Part shown: positions 43,074 to 53,000 of the stretch, piece by piece | Layout: every line of letters starts with the position of its first letter | Numbering within the stretch: the stretch's first letter is position 1 | Source of the DNA: Acidimicrobiales bacterium | GTDB lineage: Bacteria; Actinomycetota; Acidimicrobiia; Acidimicrobiales; AC-9 | Assembly (NCBI GenBank): GCA_036270875.1 | Contig: DATBBR010000050.1 | Coordinates: 18,405 to 82,404, forward strand | DNA: 64,000 nucleotides | Direction of reading: 5' to 3' | Program-made: the position numbers and the translations under genes | Notes under the pieces: generated by a model | Database searches by the model: none | What the model was told of the DNA's origin: nothing | The model's input: only the letters and a program-made list of their open reading frames with translations

Positions 43074-44579
43074 ATGTCCGACCAGCGTGCCACGAGCTCC
43101 GTACCAGCCGACGCCGCCCCTCCCGCGGCACCGGAGCCCGCGGTGAATCCCCCCCAGGACGCCGCCCCTGCGCAGGCGGGCGGCGCCAGCGTGCCCGCTC
43201 AGGCGACCCCTCCGGACGAGGGCGGCTCCCAGATGGGCACCTTCGACGAGACCGGCAAGTACACACCCAGGCAGGTCGTCGCCGACGACCTGGGCGAGAT
43301 GTCGCTCGAGGATGCCATCGCCGGGACCATCGTCGAGTTCGACGATGGCGACATCGTGCAGGGAAGCGTCGTGAAGGTGGACGCCGACGAGGTGCTGCTC
43401 GACATCGGGTTCAAGTCGGAGGGCGTCATCCCCGCCCGGGAGCTCTCGATTCGCCACGACGTGGATCCGTCGGAGATCGTGACCGTGGGGGACCGCATCG
43501 AGGCCCTCGTGCTGCAGAAGGAGGACAAGGAGGGGCGACTGGTCCTCTCCAAGAAGCGGGCCCAGTACGAGCGGGCCTGGGGGACCATCGAGAAGATCAA
43601 GGAGTCGGACGGCGTCGTGAACGGTCCGGTCATCGAGGTCGTGAAGGGCGGCCTGATCCTGGACATCGGGCTCAGGGGCTTCCTCCCCGCGTCGCTGGTC
43701 GAGCTGCGGCGGGTCCGCGACCTGGCCCCTTATGTGGGTCGCAACCTGGACGCCAAGATCATCGAGCTGGACAAGAACCGCAACAACGTCGTGCTCTCCC
43801 GGCGGGCCTGGTTGGAAGAGACCCAGCGCGAGCAGCGCGAGGAGTTCCTCGTCAACTTGAAGCCCGGCGAGGTCCGCCGCGGCACGGTGTCCTCGGTCGT
43901 CAACTTCGGGGCGTTCGTCGACCTCGGCGGCATGGACGGTCTCGTGCACGTCTCCGAGCTGTCGTGGAAGCACGTGGACCATCCCTCGTCGGTCGTGAGC
44001 GTGGGCGACGAGATCGAGGTCCAGGTGCTCGACGTCGACCTCGACAAGGAGCGCATCAGCCTCTCCCTCAAGGCCACCCAGGCCGACCCCTGGCAGGAGT
44101 TCGCCAACGCTCACCGGGTGGGCGAGCTGGTGTACGGCCGGGTGACCAAGCTCGTCCCGTTCGGCGCCTTCATCCAGGTGGGCGACGGCATCGAGGGGCT
44201 CGTGCACATCTCCGAGATGGCCGTGCACCACGTCGACCTGCCCGAGCAGGTGGTCAACCCGGGCGAGGAGCTGTGGGTCAAGATCATCGACATCGACCTC
44301 CAGCGGCGCCGCATCAGCCTGTCGATCAAGCAGGCGGCCGAGGGCGGCGAGGTCGCTCCTGAGTACCGGGAGGCGTTCGGGGAGCACGCCTACGACGAGC
44401 AGGGCAACTACATCGGCTACTCGGGGACCGAGTTCACGCCCGAGACCGAGGCCCAGCAGGCCTGGGCCGAGTTCGTCTCCGAGAAGGGCACGACCGAGGG
44501 CGCACCCGAGGGTGCACCTGACGGCGAGGCCGCGCCACCGCCGGCACCGCCGACCGAGGGCGAGTCACCGCCCGCGTGA
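43074..44579 (+). CDS. rpsA: 30S ribosomal protein S1
   Basis: Binds mRNA on the small subunit. 501 residues: an Ala/Pro-rich acidic N-terminal extension (1-75), four S1 OB-fold domains between about 100 and 425 (for example VQGSVVKVDADEVLLDIGFKSEG, GTVSSVVNFGAFVDLGG, GRVTKLVPFGAFIQVGDG), then an acidic Ala/Pro tail. Four domains is usual for actinobacteria, against six in E. coli. ATG at 43074 follows GGAAAGAAGG (43052-43061) by 12 nt. The AUG start and leader contrast with the leaderless genes around it. Confidence 0.95.
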   Translation: MSDQRATSSVPADAAPPAAPEPAVNPPQDAAPAQAGGASVPAQATPPDEGGSQMGTFDETGKYTPRQVVADDLGEMSLEDAIAGTIVEFDDGDIVQGSVVKVDADEVLLDIGFKSEGVIPARELSIRHDVDPSEIVTVGDRIEALVLQKEDKEGRLVLSKKRAQYERAWGTIEKIKESDGVVNGPVIEVVKGGLILDIGLRGFLPASLVELRRVRDLAPYVGRNLDAKIIELDKNRNNVVLSRRAWLEETQREQREEFLVNLKPGEVRRGTVSSVVNFGAFVDLGGMDGLVHVSELSWKHVDHPSSVVSVGDEIEVQVLDVDLDKERISLSLKATQADPWQEFANAHRVGELVYGRVTKLVPFGAFIQVGDGIEGLVHISEMAVHHVDLPEQVVNPGEELWVKIIDIDLQRRRISLSIKQAAEGGEVAPEYREAFGEHAYDEQGNYIGYSGTEFTPETEAQQAWAEFVSEKGTTEGAPEGAPDGEAAPPPAPPTEGESPPA

Positions 44580-44600
44580 GCGCACCTGGCCTGGCGGCGG

Positions 44601-45638
44601 CTACCGGTTCGTGGTCGCCGACGGGGCCGCCCCGAAGCTGACGGGCGACTCCACCGGGAAGTGACAGGCGACGAAGTGGTCGGGACGCATCTGGCGCATG
44701 ACCGGCTCCTCTTCGGCGCACCGCTCCTGGGCCCTCGGGCAGCGGGTGCGGAACCGGCAGCCGCTCGGAGGTGACACAGGAGACGGGATCTCTCCGGCCA
44801 GCCCGGCACCGTTGGCCGAAGGACGGGCATCCGGATCGGGCTCGGGGATCGACGCCAGCAGGGCGTTGGTGTAGGGATGCGTCGGGTACCGGTAGAGGTC
44901 GTCGGATCCGGCCACCTCGCAGAGCTTGCCCAGGTACATCACCGCCACCCGATCGCTCACGTTCTTCACGACGGCCAGGTCGTGGGCGATGAAGATCATC
45001 GTCAGCCCGTAGCGCTCCTTGGTGTCGGCCAGGAGGTTGAGGATCTGGGCCTGGACGGAGACGTCGAGGGCAGACACGGGCTCGTCGCAGATCAACAGCT
45101 TGGGGTCGAGCATCAGCGACCGGGCGATGCTGATTCGCTGGCACTGCCCGCCGGAGAACTGGTACGGGCGCCGATCGCCGGCGGCCTCCACGTCGAGCCC
45201 CACGGCGTCGAAGACCTCCCGGACCTTGGTGTCACGCTCTCCCGCCCGGCCCCGTCCCCAGATGGCCAGGGGCTCGGCCACGATGTCGACGACGCGCCGC
45301 CGCGGGTTGAGCGACGAGATGGGGTCCTGGAAGATCATCTGCATTTGAGGCCGGGTCTCGCGCAATGCGTGTCGCTTGAGCGCGGTGAGCTCCTGGCCCG
45401 CGAACCGCACCGAGCCCGAGCTCGGGCGGGGAAGCTGCATGACCGCCCTCCCGGTCGTCGATTTCCCGCAACCCGACTCGCCGACGAGGCCGAGGGTCTC
45501 CCCCTTGCGCACGTCGAAGCTCACGTCCGAGACGGCGTGCACCCTCCTCCTGGCGCCGGCGGGGAAGTCCACCACGAGATGCTCGACGCGCAGGAGGGTC
45601 TCCTCGGCGCGCAGCTGCGCCGTCCCGCTGCCTGCCAT
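44601..45638 (-). CDS. Oligopeptide ABC transporter ATPase, OppF-like
   Basis: 345 residues. Walker A GESGCGKST, Q-loop MIFQDPISSLNPRR, signature FSGGQCQRISIARSLM, Walker B LLICDEPVSALDVS, H-loop FIAHDL, and the C-terminal oligopeptide domain with the Cys cluster CRFRTRCPRAQERC that can bind a Fe-S cluster. ATG at 45638 overlaps the OppD-like stop by one base. Pairs with the OppD-like ATPase to drive peptide import. Confidence 0.92.
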   Translation of the reverse strand: MAGSGTAQLRAEETLLRVEHLVVDFPAGARRRVHAVSDVSFDVRKGETLGLVGESGCGKSTTGRAVMQLPRPSSGSVRFAGQELTALKRHALRETRPQMQMIFQDPISSLNPRRRVVDIVAEPLAIWGRGRAGERDTKVREVFDAVGLDVEAAGDRRPYQFSGGQCQRISIARSLMLDPKLLICDEPVSALDVSVQAQILNLLADTKERYGLTMIFIAHDLAVVKNVSDRVAVMYLGKLCEVAGSDDLYRYPTHPYTNALLASIPEPDPDARPSANGAGLAGEIPSPVSPPSGCRFRTRCPRAQERCAEEEPVMRQMRPDHFVACHFPVESPVSFGAAPSATTNR

Positions 45639-46753
45639 CAGGCCCCGACCCCCGCGACCGGGGCGTCGGTGCCGAGCCGGCCATCCCGTCGGTTGCGCTC
45701 GAGCGCGTCGCGACCCTCGGGCGTTCCCACGGGAAACCAGCATCGGTAGACGTGCCCGGGCGTGCTCGCCTCCTGCAACGGGGGCTCCTCGTCCCTGCAT
45801 CGTTGCTGGGCGTAGGGACACCGGGGGTAGAAGCGACATCCCGGGGGCAGGTTGACCAGGTCAGGCGGTCGCCCTGGGATGACCGACAGCTTGGTATGGC
45901 TGGGGTCGCTGAGCTTGGGGATCGACCGCACCAGCGCCTCGGTGTACGGCATCTTCATGTCCGTGAAGATGGTCCTCGTGGGCGCCTTCTCGACCACTTT
46001 GCCCGCGTACATCACCGCGATCTCGTCGGTGCGTCCGGCGACCACGCCAAGATCATGGGTCACGAGGACCATGGCCATGTAGCGCTCCTGCTGCTGGCGG
46101 GCGAGCAGGTCGAGGATCTGGGCCTGGACGGTGACGTCGAGCGCCGTGGTCGGCTCGTCGGCCATCACCAACCTCGGGCCGCAGGCCAGGGCCACCGCGA
46201 TCGTGACCCGCTGTCGCATCCCGCCCGACAGCTGGTGGGGGTAGTCGCGCAGACGGTGCTCAGGCTCGGGGATCCCGACCGAGTCGAGCAGGGCGATGGC
46301 GCGACGGCGGGCTTCGGCCCTGTCGACACCGAGGTGGTGGCGCAGCGACTCGGTGATCTGGCGCCCCACCCGCATCACGGGGTTGAGGGAGGTCATCGGG
46401 TCCTGGAAGACCATGCCGATCTCTGCTCCCCAGATGTCCCTGAGCTCGTCCTCGGTCAGCGTGGTGAGCTCTCGTCCCGCGAAGCGGACCTCGCCGCTGC
46501 GCAGGACATTGCTTCGGGGGAGGAGCCCCATGATCGAGCGGGACAGGACCGTCTTGCCCGAACCGGACTCGCCGACCACGCCGAGCGTCCGCCCCCGATC
46601 GAGGCTGAGCGACACCCCGTCGACGGCGCGCACCATCCCCCGGGCGGTGCGGAAGTGGGTCGTGAGGTCGGCCACCTCGAGCAGCGGCCCGGAAGTCTCG
46701 GCCGCGACGGGGTAGTCGGCGGGACTCTGGCGGCCGTGGCGTCGGGGGCTCAC
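45638..46753 (-). CDS. Oligopeptide ABC transporter ATPase, OppD-like
   Basis: 371 residues. Walker [15 protein letters not shown]-loop [12 protein letters not shown], signature [16 protein letters not shown], Walker [16 protein letters not shown]-loop VTHDLG, and the C-terminal Cys cluster [17 protein letters not shown] start overlaps the OppC-like stop by four bases. Confidence 0.92.
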   Translation of the reverse strand: MSPRRHGRQSPADYPVAAETSGPLLEVADLTTHFRTARGMVRAVDGVSLSLDRGRTLGVVGESGSGKTVLSRSIMGLLPRSNVLRSGEVRFAGRELTTLTEDELRDIWGAEIGMVFQDPMTSLNPVMRVGRQITESLRHHLGVDRAEARRRAIALLDSVGIPEPEHRLRDYPHQLSGGMRQRVTIAVALACGPRLVMADEPTTALDVTVQAQILDLLARQQQERYMAMVLVTHDLGVVAGRTDEIAVMYAGKVVEKAPTRTIFTDMKMPYTEALVRSIPKLSDPSHTKLSVIPGRPPDLVNLPPGCRFYPRCPYAQQRCRDEEPPLQEASTPGHVYRCWFPVGTPEGRDALERNRRDGRLGTDAPVAGVGA

Positions 46754-47742
46754 AGCCCCCCTTCCCTCACCTCGAAGTACGACCGCAGACGATCCCCGGC
46801 GAAGTTGAGGGCCAGCACGGTGAAGAACAGGGCGAGGGACGGCCAGAGGCAGATGAGCGCGTCCTGCTGGAGTGACGTGCGGCCCTCGCTGATCATGCCC
46901 CCCCAGGTGGGCGTCGGTGGGCGCACCGACAGCCCGAGGAACGCCAGCGCCCCCTCGGCGACGATGGCGATGGCCACCGCGACCAGTGCGAAGGAGAGGG
47001 CCGTGGGCAGGACGTTCGGGAGGATCTCGCGAGCGATGATGCGACCACTCTTTGCCCCGAGCGCCCGCGCAGCCAAGACGAAGTCTCGCCGCGCGTAGAC
47101 GATCGCGTTGCCTCGAACCACGCGAAAGAGTGGGGCAATCGAAAGGATCCCGATGCTCACCACCACCGTGAGCAAGCTCTGGCCGACGGCGGTCACGACC
47201 GCCAGGAGGAACACGAGAGCCGGGAAGGCGAGCGCAACGGTGGAGACGCCGTCGAAGAGCGTGTCCAGCGGGCCTCGGTAAAAGCCGGCGATGAGGCCGA
47301 GCGCACCGCCCACGACCATGCCGATGAGGATCGACGCGAAGCCCACGACGAGTGAGACGCGCGCCCCGAAGATCACCCTCGAGAGGATGTCTCGACCGAG
47401 GCTGTCGGTGCCGAGAAGGTGCTGAAGACTGGGGCTCTGTCTCGGCAGGGAGGAGCCGATGGCGTTCGGGTCGTCGAGAGGCAACACGTTGGCCAGCACG
47501 GCGAGCACGATCACGAGGGCTACCCAGCCAACCGAGATCCAGAACGCCGCCCCCAGGTGGCGGATGGCTGCTCCGGGCGCCCGTGCCGTCTTGGCCTGGC
47601 CGACCTGGACGTCGAGCGGGCCCTCCTGGACCTCACCGCCGACCGGGGCTCCCGCCATGACGCCGAGGGAGGCGGAGGGCAACCCGGCCGGGACGACGCC
47701 GGGCCGTGACGAAGGTTGGGGGCTAGACGGTGGCTCGGGCAT
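46750..47742 (-). CDS. Oligopeptide ABC transporter permease, OppC-like
   Basis: 330 residues with a long Pro/Ser-rich cytoplasmic N terminus (about 1-60), then six membrane helices. Seen: LGTDSLGRDILSRVIFGARVSL, the hallmark of DppC/OppC, and the EAA-type loop FVLAARALGAKSGRIIAREILPN that docks on the ATPases. ATG at 47742 overlaps the OppB-like gene by 20 nt. Confidence 0.92.
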   Translation of the reverse strand: MPEPPSSPQPSSRPGVVPAGLPSASLGVMAGAPVGGEVQEGPLDVQVGQAKTARAPGAAIRHLGAAFWISVGWVALVIVLAVLANVLPLDDPNAIGSSLPRQSPSLQHLLGTDSLGRDILSRVIFGARVSLVVGFASILIGMVVGGALGLIAGFYRGPLDTLFDGVSTVALAFPALVFLLAVVTAVGQSLLTVVVSIGILSIAPLFRVVRGNAIVYARRDFVLAARALGAKSGRIIAREILPNVLPTALSFALVAVAIAIVAEGALAFLGLSVRPPTPTWGGMISEGRTSLQQDALICLWPSLALFFTVLALNFAGDRLRSYFEVREGGL

Positions 47743-48676
47743 GGCGGGTTCTCGGGTCGAGACCGGCGTAGAGGAGGTCGACAAGAAGGTTGACGAGGAC
47801 GAAGCCGACGGCGACGACCAGCACCGTGCCTTGGACGATGCCGTAGTCGCGGGCGTAGATCGAGTTGAGCGTCAAGAGCCCGATGCCCGGCAGCTGGAAG
47901 ATGAGCTCGACGATGAACACGCCCCCGATGAGGGTTCCGATATTGATCCCCGCCACCGTGACCAGAGCGAACGTGGACGGCCGAAACGCATGGCGCAGCA
48001 GGATGTGCGAGGTGGGCAGCCCCTTCGCCCTCGCCATGGTGATGAAGTCCTCCCTCAGGGTGGCGATCATGTCGGTCCGCAGTACCCGCATGTAGACGGC
48101 CAGGGAGCCGAGACCGAGTGTCAGGGACGGAAGGATGATCGATTTGAGGTTCTGGCCGAGATCCTGGGTGAGCGGGGTGTATCCCGTCGCCGGGAATATG
48201 TGGAAGGTCACGGCAAACAGGTAGACGAGAAGGACCCCGAGGATGAAGGCGGGGATCGCCAAGAGACCGAACGCGACACCGGTGGACAGCTGATCGAACA
48301 CGCCGTCGGGTCGCAGGGCGGCGAGTATTCCGACGGGGATGGCCACGATCAGGGCGATGAGCTGCGACACGATGAGCAGCTCCACGGTGATCGGCAGCGC
48401 CTGCTGGATGGCTTTGCCTACTGTTTGTCCGTTGAGGTAGGAGACGCCGAGATTGCCGTGGAGGCTGTGGTCGAGATACTGGACGTACTGGGCCGGCAGT
48501 GACTGGTCGAGGCCCAGCTGATGCCGGCACTGAGCCAGCCCGTTCGTCGTTGCGCTGGCACCAAGTCGAGCGATGCACGGATCACCGGGGAGGTTGTGGA
48601 GGAGGACGAAGGACAGGAGGGTCACGACGAACAGCACGACGATGGCGAGGAGGAGCCGCTTGGCTACGAACACCAT
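47723..48676 (-). CDS. Oligopeptide ABC transporter permease, OppB-like
   Basis: 317 residues, six membrane helices. Seen: VTLLSFVLLHNLPGDP at the N terminus, LGVSYLNGQTV, the EAA loop FITMARAKGLPTSHILLRHAFRP and GIGLLTLNSIYARDY. Upstream lies GGGAGAGGG with about 12 nt to the ATG at 48676; a GTG one codon on is possible. 52 bp after the first binding protein gene on the same strand. Confidence 0.92.
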   Translation of the reverse strand: MVFVAKRLLLAIVVLFVVTLLSFVLLHNLPGDPCIARLGASATTNGLAQCRHQLGLDQSLPAQYVQYLDHSLHGNLGVSYLNGQTVGKAIQQALPITVELLIVSQLIALIVAIPVGILAALRPDGVFDQLSTGVAFGLLAIPAFILGVLLVYLFAVTFHIFPATGYTPLTQDLGQNLKSIILPSLTLGLGSLAVYMRVLRTDMIATLREDFITMARAKGLPTSHILLRHAFRPSTFALVTVAGINIGTLIGGVFIVELIFQLPGIGLLTLNSIYARDYGIVQGTVLVVAVGFVLVNLLVDLLYAGLDPRTRHARATV

Positions 48677-48728
48677 GTGCTGCTCTGCCCTCTCCCTGGT
48701 CGGCTCACTCGGCTGCCGCCACCCCCAT

Positions 48729-50381
48729 CTAGCTGACCCACATCTGGGTGGGCCAGATCCTGCCACCCTGAAGCCCGACGGCCTTGGTGCCGTCGGGGAG
48801 GGTCGGCCCGTTGAAGTTCATGACGTTCGGCTTGGCCGCCACGACCCACACCGATCTGTCGATCCACAAGTAGGGAACGTCGGACGCGAAGCGCTTGGCC
48901 ACGGTCTGGTAGCTGGTGGCCCGGACCGACGGGTCGGGGTTGGACCTGGCCGTGTCGAGCGCCTGCTGGATCTGGGGATCCTTGTTGCGGGCGAAGTTCA
49001 GGGCCAGCGAGCCCACAGGGGCGGCGGTAGGAGTGCTCCACCAGACGTAGTTGATGTCGGGGTCCGAGGCGGCGAACTGGACCCACTGATAGACCTGGTA
49101 CTTGCCCTCGAGGGCATTGAGAATGAACTGGGCCTGCTCGGTCTGGGTGATCGTGGACTGGATGCCGGCCTGCTTCCACATGCTCTGCAGCAGCTGAGCC
49201 GCCTGGATGTTGATGGGGTTGTTGGTGACGCCCAGCTGGATGTTGATCGGTTGGCCGTACTGCGCCACCAGCGCCTTGGCCTGGTTGAGGTCGAAGCTCG
49301 GGTATCCCGTGGGCGCGAAGTACGGGGACCCCGACACGAAGGGACCGGTCGACTGGGGCGGCACGCCGTTGTCAATGGTGTTGATGTACTTCTGCCTGTC
49401 GGTGGCGAAGGCCAGGGCCTGGCGGACGCGCACGTCGCTCACCGGCGGGACGGCGGTGTTGATCATGAAGAAGGACTGGTCGGGCTCGAGCGTGGAGTGG
49501 AGATCGGTGACGGTTACGAAGCTCGAGTCGCCTGTGAGATCGACGTAGTTCTGCAGCGTGTCGCTGTGGAGGAGGTTTATCCCACCCGACTTGAGCGTGT
49601 TCTCGCGAGATTGGAAGTCGACGATGGGCTTGTAGGTGATCTGGTCCAGGTAGGGCATGCCGGGACGCCAGTAGTGCGGGTTCTTGGTCGCGGTGAAGTG
49701 GTCGTTCGGGATCCACTGCTGGAAGACGAAGGGACCGGTCCCGATCGGGTGCTGCCCGGCAGATTTCCCCAACGTGCTGGGCTCGGCGATGTAGCCGGAC
49801 TGATACTGGCCCGAGATGTAGGCCGGAAACGGGACCCATGGGCTCATCATGGACACCGTGACGGTGAGCGGCCCGGTCACGTCCACACTGGAGATGTTGG
49901 TGAAAGCCGGGCCGGCGAGGGCGGAGGCCTTCAGGCCGTCCAGGTTGGCCTTCACCGCGTTGGCGTCGAGTGGCGTGCCATTGTGAAAGGCGATGTTGGG
50001 CCTGAGGGTAATGGTCCACTTCGTGAAGTCGCTGTTTGGGGTGATCGACTGGGCCAGGTAGGGCTTGATCGAGCCGTCGGCCGCGACGGCAGCCAGAGGG
50101 TCGTACACGGTTCGCCCGTAGATCACGCCGTTGGCGTCCCAGCGGTTCATGGTCGGGTCGAAGCCGTCGATGTCCGCTGTCAATCCCATGGTGACGCTGC
50201 CGCCGGGCTTCGGCGTGGCGCTCGAGACCCCCGCGCTCGACGAGGCCGAGCTGCTCGAGCCCGATCCGCCGCCGCAGGCCGCCAGCAGCCCAGGCACTCC
50301 GCCGAGGACGGCCACGCCCGCGGCGGTCCTGGCTCCCCGAGCCAGGAAAGTGCGGCGATCGAAGGGTTCAGGCCTGGGCAC
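48729..50381 (-). CDS. Solute-binding lipoprotein, family 5 (second of two)
   Basis: 550 residues. Twin-arginine-type signal (DRRTFLARG) with a lipobox ending in LLAAC, a Ser-rich linker, then the family 5 fold with GGSVTMGLTADIDGFDPT, YLAQSITPNSDFTKWTITLRPN and FVFQQWIPNDHFTATKNPHYWR. It captures peptides or similar solutes for the Opp-like permease downstream. GTG at 50381 has AAGGAGG (50386-50392) four bases upstream. Very similar along its whole length to the gene 80 bp upstream. Confidence 0.92.
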   Translation of the reverse strand: MPRPEPFDRRTFLARGARTAAGVAVLGGVPGLLAACGGGSGSSSSASSSAGVSSATPKPGGSVTMGLTADIDGFDPTMNRWDANGVIYGRTVYDPLAAVAADGSIKPYLAQSITPNSDFTKWTITLRPNIAFHNGTPLDANAVKANLDGLKASALAGPAFTNISSVDVTGPLTVTVSMMSPWVPFPAYISGQYQSGYIAEPSTLGKSAGQHPIGTGPFVFQQWIPNDHFTATKNPHYWRPGMPYLDQITYKPIVDFQSRENTLKSGGINLLHSDTLQNYVDLTGDSSFVTVTDLHSTLEPDQSFFMINTAVPPVSDVRVRQALAFATDRQKYINTIDNGVPPQSTGPFVSGSPYFAPTGYPSFDLNQAKALVAQYGQPINIQLGVTNNPINIQAAQLLQSMWKQAGIQSTITQTEQAQFILNALEGKYQVYQWVQFAASDPDINYVWWSTPTAAPVGSLALNFARNKDPQIQQALDTARSNPDPSVRATSYQTVAKRFASDVPYLWIDRSVWVVAAKPNVMNFNGPTLPDGTKAVGLQGGRIWPTQMWVS

Positions 50382-50461
50382 GCGTCCTCCTTGTTGTCAG
50401 GAGTCAGTGGCGAACATACAGCGTCCCACCCGCCGGGAGGTGACACCGGTCATCCGCACTG

Positions 50462-52120
50462 CTAGGAGTTGACCCACATCTGCGTCGTCGAGACGATCCC
50501 GTCGATCATCGGGGGAGCCTTCGAGCCGTCAGGAAGCGTGGCCCCGGCGAAGTTCTGGACCCGGGGCTTGGCGGACACCATCCAGATGGCCCGGTTGATC
50601 CAGAGGTAGGGAAAGTCGACAGCGAAACGCTTGGCGATGCTCTGGTATGCGGCGCTCCGAACAGCGGGGTCGGCGCTGGCGCGACCCTGGTCCAGGGCCT
50701 GCTGGACCTGGGGATCGTTGTTGCGGGCGAAATTGAGGGCCAGGGAGCCAACAGGGGCGGCGGTGCCCGCGCTCCACCAGACGTAGTTGGCGTCGGGGTC
50801 GGGCGTGGCGAACTGCCGCCAGCTGTAGGCCTGGTACTTGCCCTGGAGGGCGTTGAGAATGAACTGGGTCTGCTCGACTTGGGCGATCTGGGTCTGGATC
50901 CCGGCCTGCTTCCACATGGCCTGGACGAGCTGATTGATCTCGAGAGCCTTGGGTGTGTTGATAGTGCCGAACTCAAAGGAGATCGGGCCCTTCTCGGCCT
51001 GGTACTGCTTTACCAGCGACTGCGCCTTGGCCAGGTTGAAGTCCGGGTAGCCGGTCGGCCCGAAGTAGGGCGACCCTTGCACGAAGGGGCCGAACGACTG
51101 CGGAGGCAGGCCGTTCCAGACCGTGTTGATGACCTTCTTCTTGTCGATGGCGTAGGCGAGCGCCTGGCGGACCCGGATGTCGTTCATCGGGGCAACTGCG
51201 GTGTTGAGCATGACGAAGTCCATGTCCGGCTCGAACACGGAGCGGGTGTCGTCGATGGTCACGAAGCTCGAGTCGCCCTGGAGATCCACCAGGTTCTGGG
51301 TGTCCGAGCTGTGCATCATGTCGACAGTGCCGGATTTGAGGCTGTTCTCGCGGGACTGAGGGTCGGGGATCGGCCTGAACGTCACCTGGTCGACGTAGGG
51401 GAGCCCCTGCCGCCAGTAGTGGGGGTTCTTCGTCGAGGTGAAGTGGTCATTTGGCACCCACTGCTGGAAGACGTAGGGCCCGGTGCCGATCGGGTGCTGC
51501 TGGCAGTTGCCGCTGAGCAGGTTGGCGGGCTCGACCACGACACCGGTCTGGGTGGTCAGGTAGAGCGGGAACGGGACCCAGGGCGCCTTCATGGAGACCA
51601 CCACGGTCATGGGGTCGGTCACGTCGACGCTGGCGATGTTGCTCAGCGCCGGGCCTGTCAGGAGGGCCGCCCTGACGGCGTCGAGATTGGTCTTGACTGC
51701 GGCGGCGGTCAGCGGCGTCCCGTTGTGGAACACCACATTGGGGCGGATGGTGATCGTCCACTTCGTGAAGTCGCTGTTCGGGGTGATCGACTGGGCCAGG
51801 TAGGGCTTCACCGCGCCAGTTGCGTCGATAGTGGTCAGGTTGTCGTAGACGGTCCTCGAGTAGAGGATGCCTGTCGAGTCCCACCGGTTCTTGGTCGGGT
51901 CGAAGCCGTCGATCTCCGCCTCGGTGGCGAAGGTGACCGTGCCTCCCGGCTTCGGCGTCGCCGTCGATACACCCGCGTTGGTGCCGGTGGAGGTGCTGGA
52001 GCTTCCGCCGCTGCTGCAGGCCGCCAGGAGGGTGGACGCGCCTCCACCGAGGACAGCGACTCCTGCTGCCGTCCGAATGCCCTGGGCGAGGAACCTGCGG
52101 CGGTCGATTGCGTCGGACAT
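50462..52120 (-). CDS. Solute-binding lipoprotein, family 5 (first of two)
   Basis: 552 residues, same layout as its downstream paralogue: Tat-type signal (DRRRFLAQG), lipobox LLAAC, Ser/Thr linker, then a mature domain with GGTVTFATEAEIDGFDPT, FVFQ-type core YVFQQWVPNDHFTSTKNPHYWR and the shared C terminus ending TQMWVNS. ATG at 52120 has AGAAAGGA (52126-52133) five bases upstream. The two proteins differ mainly in segments expected to line the ligand pocket, suggesting different ligands for one permease. First gene of the operon. Confidence 0.92.
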   Translation of the reverse strand: MSDAIDRRRFLAQGIRTAAGVAVLGGGASTLLAACSSGGSSSTSTGTNAGVSTATPKPGGTVTFATEAEIDGFDPTKNRWDSTGILYSRTVYDNLTTIDATGAVKPYLAQSITPNSDFTKWTITIRPNVVFHNGTPLTAAAVKTNLDAVRAALLTGPALSNIASVDVTDPMTVVVSMKAPWVPFPLYLTTQTGVVVEPANLLSGNCQQHPIGTGPYVFQQWVPNDHFTSTKNPHYWRQGLPYVDQVTFRPIPDPQSRENSLKSGTVDMMHSSDTQNLVDLQGDSSFVTIDDTRSVFEPDMDFVMLNTAVAPMNDIRVRQALAYAIDKKKVINTVWNGLPPQSFGPFVQGSPYFGPTGYPDFNLAKAQSLVKQYQAEKGPISFEFGTINTPKALEINQLVQAMWKQAGIQTQIAQVEQTQFILNALQGKYQAYSWRQFATPDPDANYVWWSAGTAAPVGSLALNFARNNDPQVQQALDQGRASADPAVRSAAYQSIAKRFAVDFPYLWINRAIWMVSAKPRVQNFAGATLPDGSKAPPMIDGIVSTTQMWVNS

Positions 52121-52163
52121 CGCTGTCCTTTCTGGTTCGAGACCTGCCCGCTGATGACCGAAA

Positions 52164-52181
52164 TGTGACAGGAGTGTGACA
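52164..52181 (+). promoter_or_regulatory. TGTGACA direct repeats upstream of the peptide transporter operon
   Basis: TGTGACA at 52164-52170 and 52175-52181, an 11-bp period (one helical turn), 44-61 bp before the ATG of the first binding protein. Two identical half-sites on one face of the helix suggest a regulator binding side by side. No clear -35/-10 could be assigned. Confidence 0.4.
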
Positions 52182-52308
52182 TCGGGCATACGGCAGAGCA
52201 AGCCGGGGGCAACCGCGTCAGGTCTCGGGTGCCGCCGATCGACCGGTCCCGGGGCCCGGCTGGAGCCGTCGGGCGCGGCGACGTCGCCGGGAGCGCTACC
52301 GTCCGGAC

Positions 52309-52974
52309 GTGCTCGTCGTGGGCCTGACCGGAGGCATTGGCTCGGGAAAATCAACCGTCTCGGCGCTGCTGGAAGAGCGGGGTGCCGTCGTCGTTGACGC
52401 CGACAGGATCGCCCGCGAGGTGGTGGCGCCGGGCGGGCCCGCGTACCAGCCGGTCGTCGACCGGTTCGGCCCCGGCGTGGTGACCGCCGACGGTGCCATC
52501 GACCGTCCCGCCCTGGCCGCCGTGGTGTTCGCCGACCCCTCGGCGCGGGCCGACCTCGAGGCCATCACGCACCCGGTGGTGGGCGCGGCGATGGCCGAGC
52601 GGCTCACCGCCCAGGCGGGTACCGACCACGTGGTCGTGCTCGACGTGCCCCTGCTCGTGGAGGGCGGCCGGCGGCGCTCGGGCGGTGAGGCCTCGGGCCA
52701 ACGACGGGACCTGCCCCACGGCGTGGCCGCGGTCGTGGTCGTGGACACCCCACCGGAGGTCGCCGTCAGCCGGCTGGTCCGCGACCGCGGTATGAAGGCC
52801 GCCGAGATCGAGGCCCGCATGGCCGCCCAGGCGACGCGGGAGGACCGGCTGGCTTTGGCAGACGTGGTGATCGACAACTCGGGCTCCACCGAGGACCTGG
52901 TCGGGGAGGTCGATCGGGCCTGGGACTGGATCGAGGATCTCCGGCGCCGAAAGGGACGACCCGGCCCCGAGTGA
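52309..52974 (+). CDS. coaE: Dephospho-CoA kinase
   Basis: Last step of coenzyme A synthesis. 221 residues. Seen: P-loop [43 protein letters not shown] and [18 protein letters not shown] basic insert ([18 protein letters not shown]) sits after the LLVEG strand. GTG at 52309 follows TACCGT (52297-52302) by 6 nt. Confidence 0.94.
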   Translation: MLVVGLTGGIGSGKSTVSALLEERGAVVVDADRIAREVVAPGGPAYQPVVDRFGPGVVTADGAIDRPALAAVVFADPSARADLEAITHPVVGAAMAERLTAQAGTDHVVVLDVPLLVEGGRRRSGGEASGQRRDLPHGVAAVVVVDTPPEVAVSRLVRDRGMKAAEIEARMAAQATREDRLALADVVIDNSGSTEDLVGEVDRAWDWIEDLRRRKGRPGPE

Positions 52975-53000
52975 TACACCCCGCCGGTACGATCGGCTGG

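Noticed and set aside
50382..50461. An internal promoter between the two binding protein genes (TATGTT-like box on the minus strand)
   Set aside because: No -35 match and only a moderate -10; the good Shine-Dalgarno before the second gene is explained by readthrough from the first.
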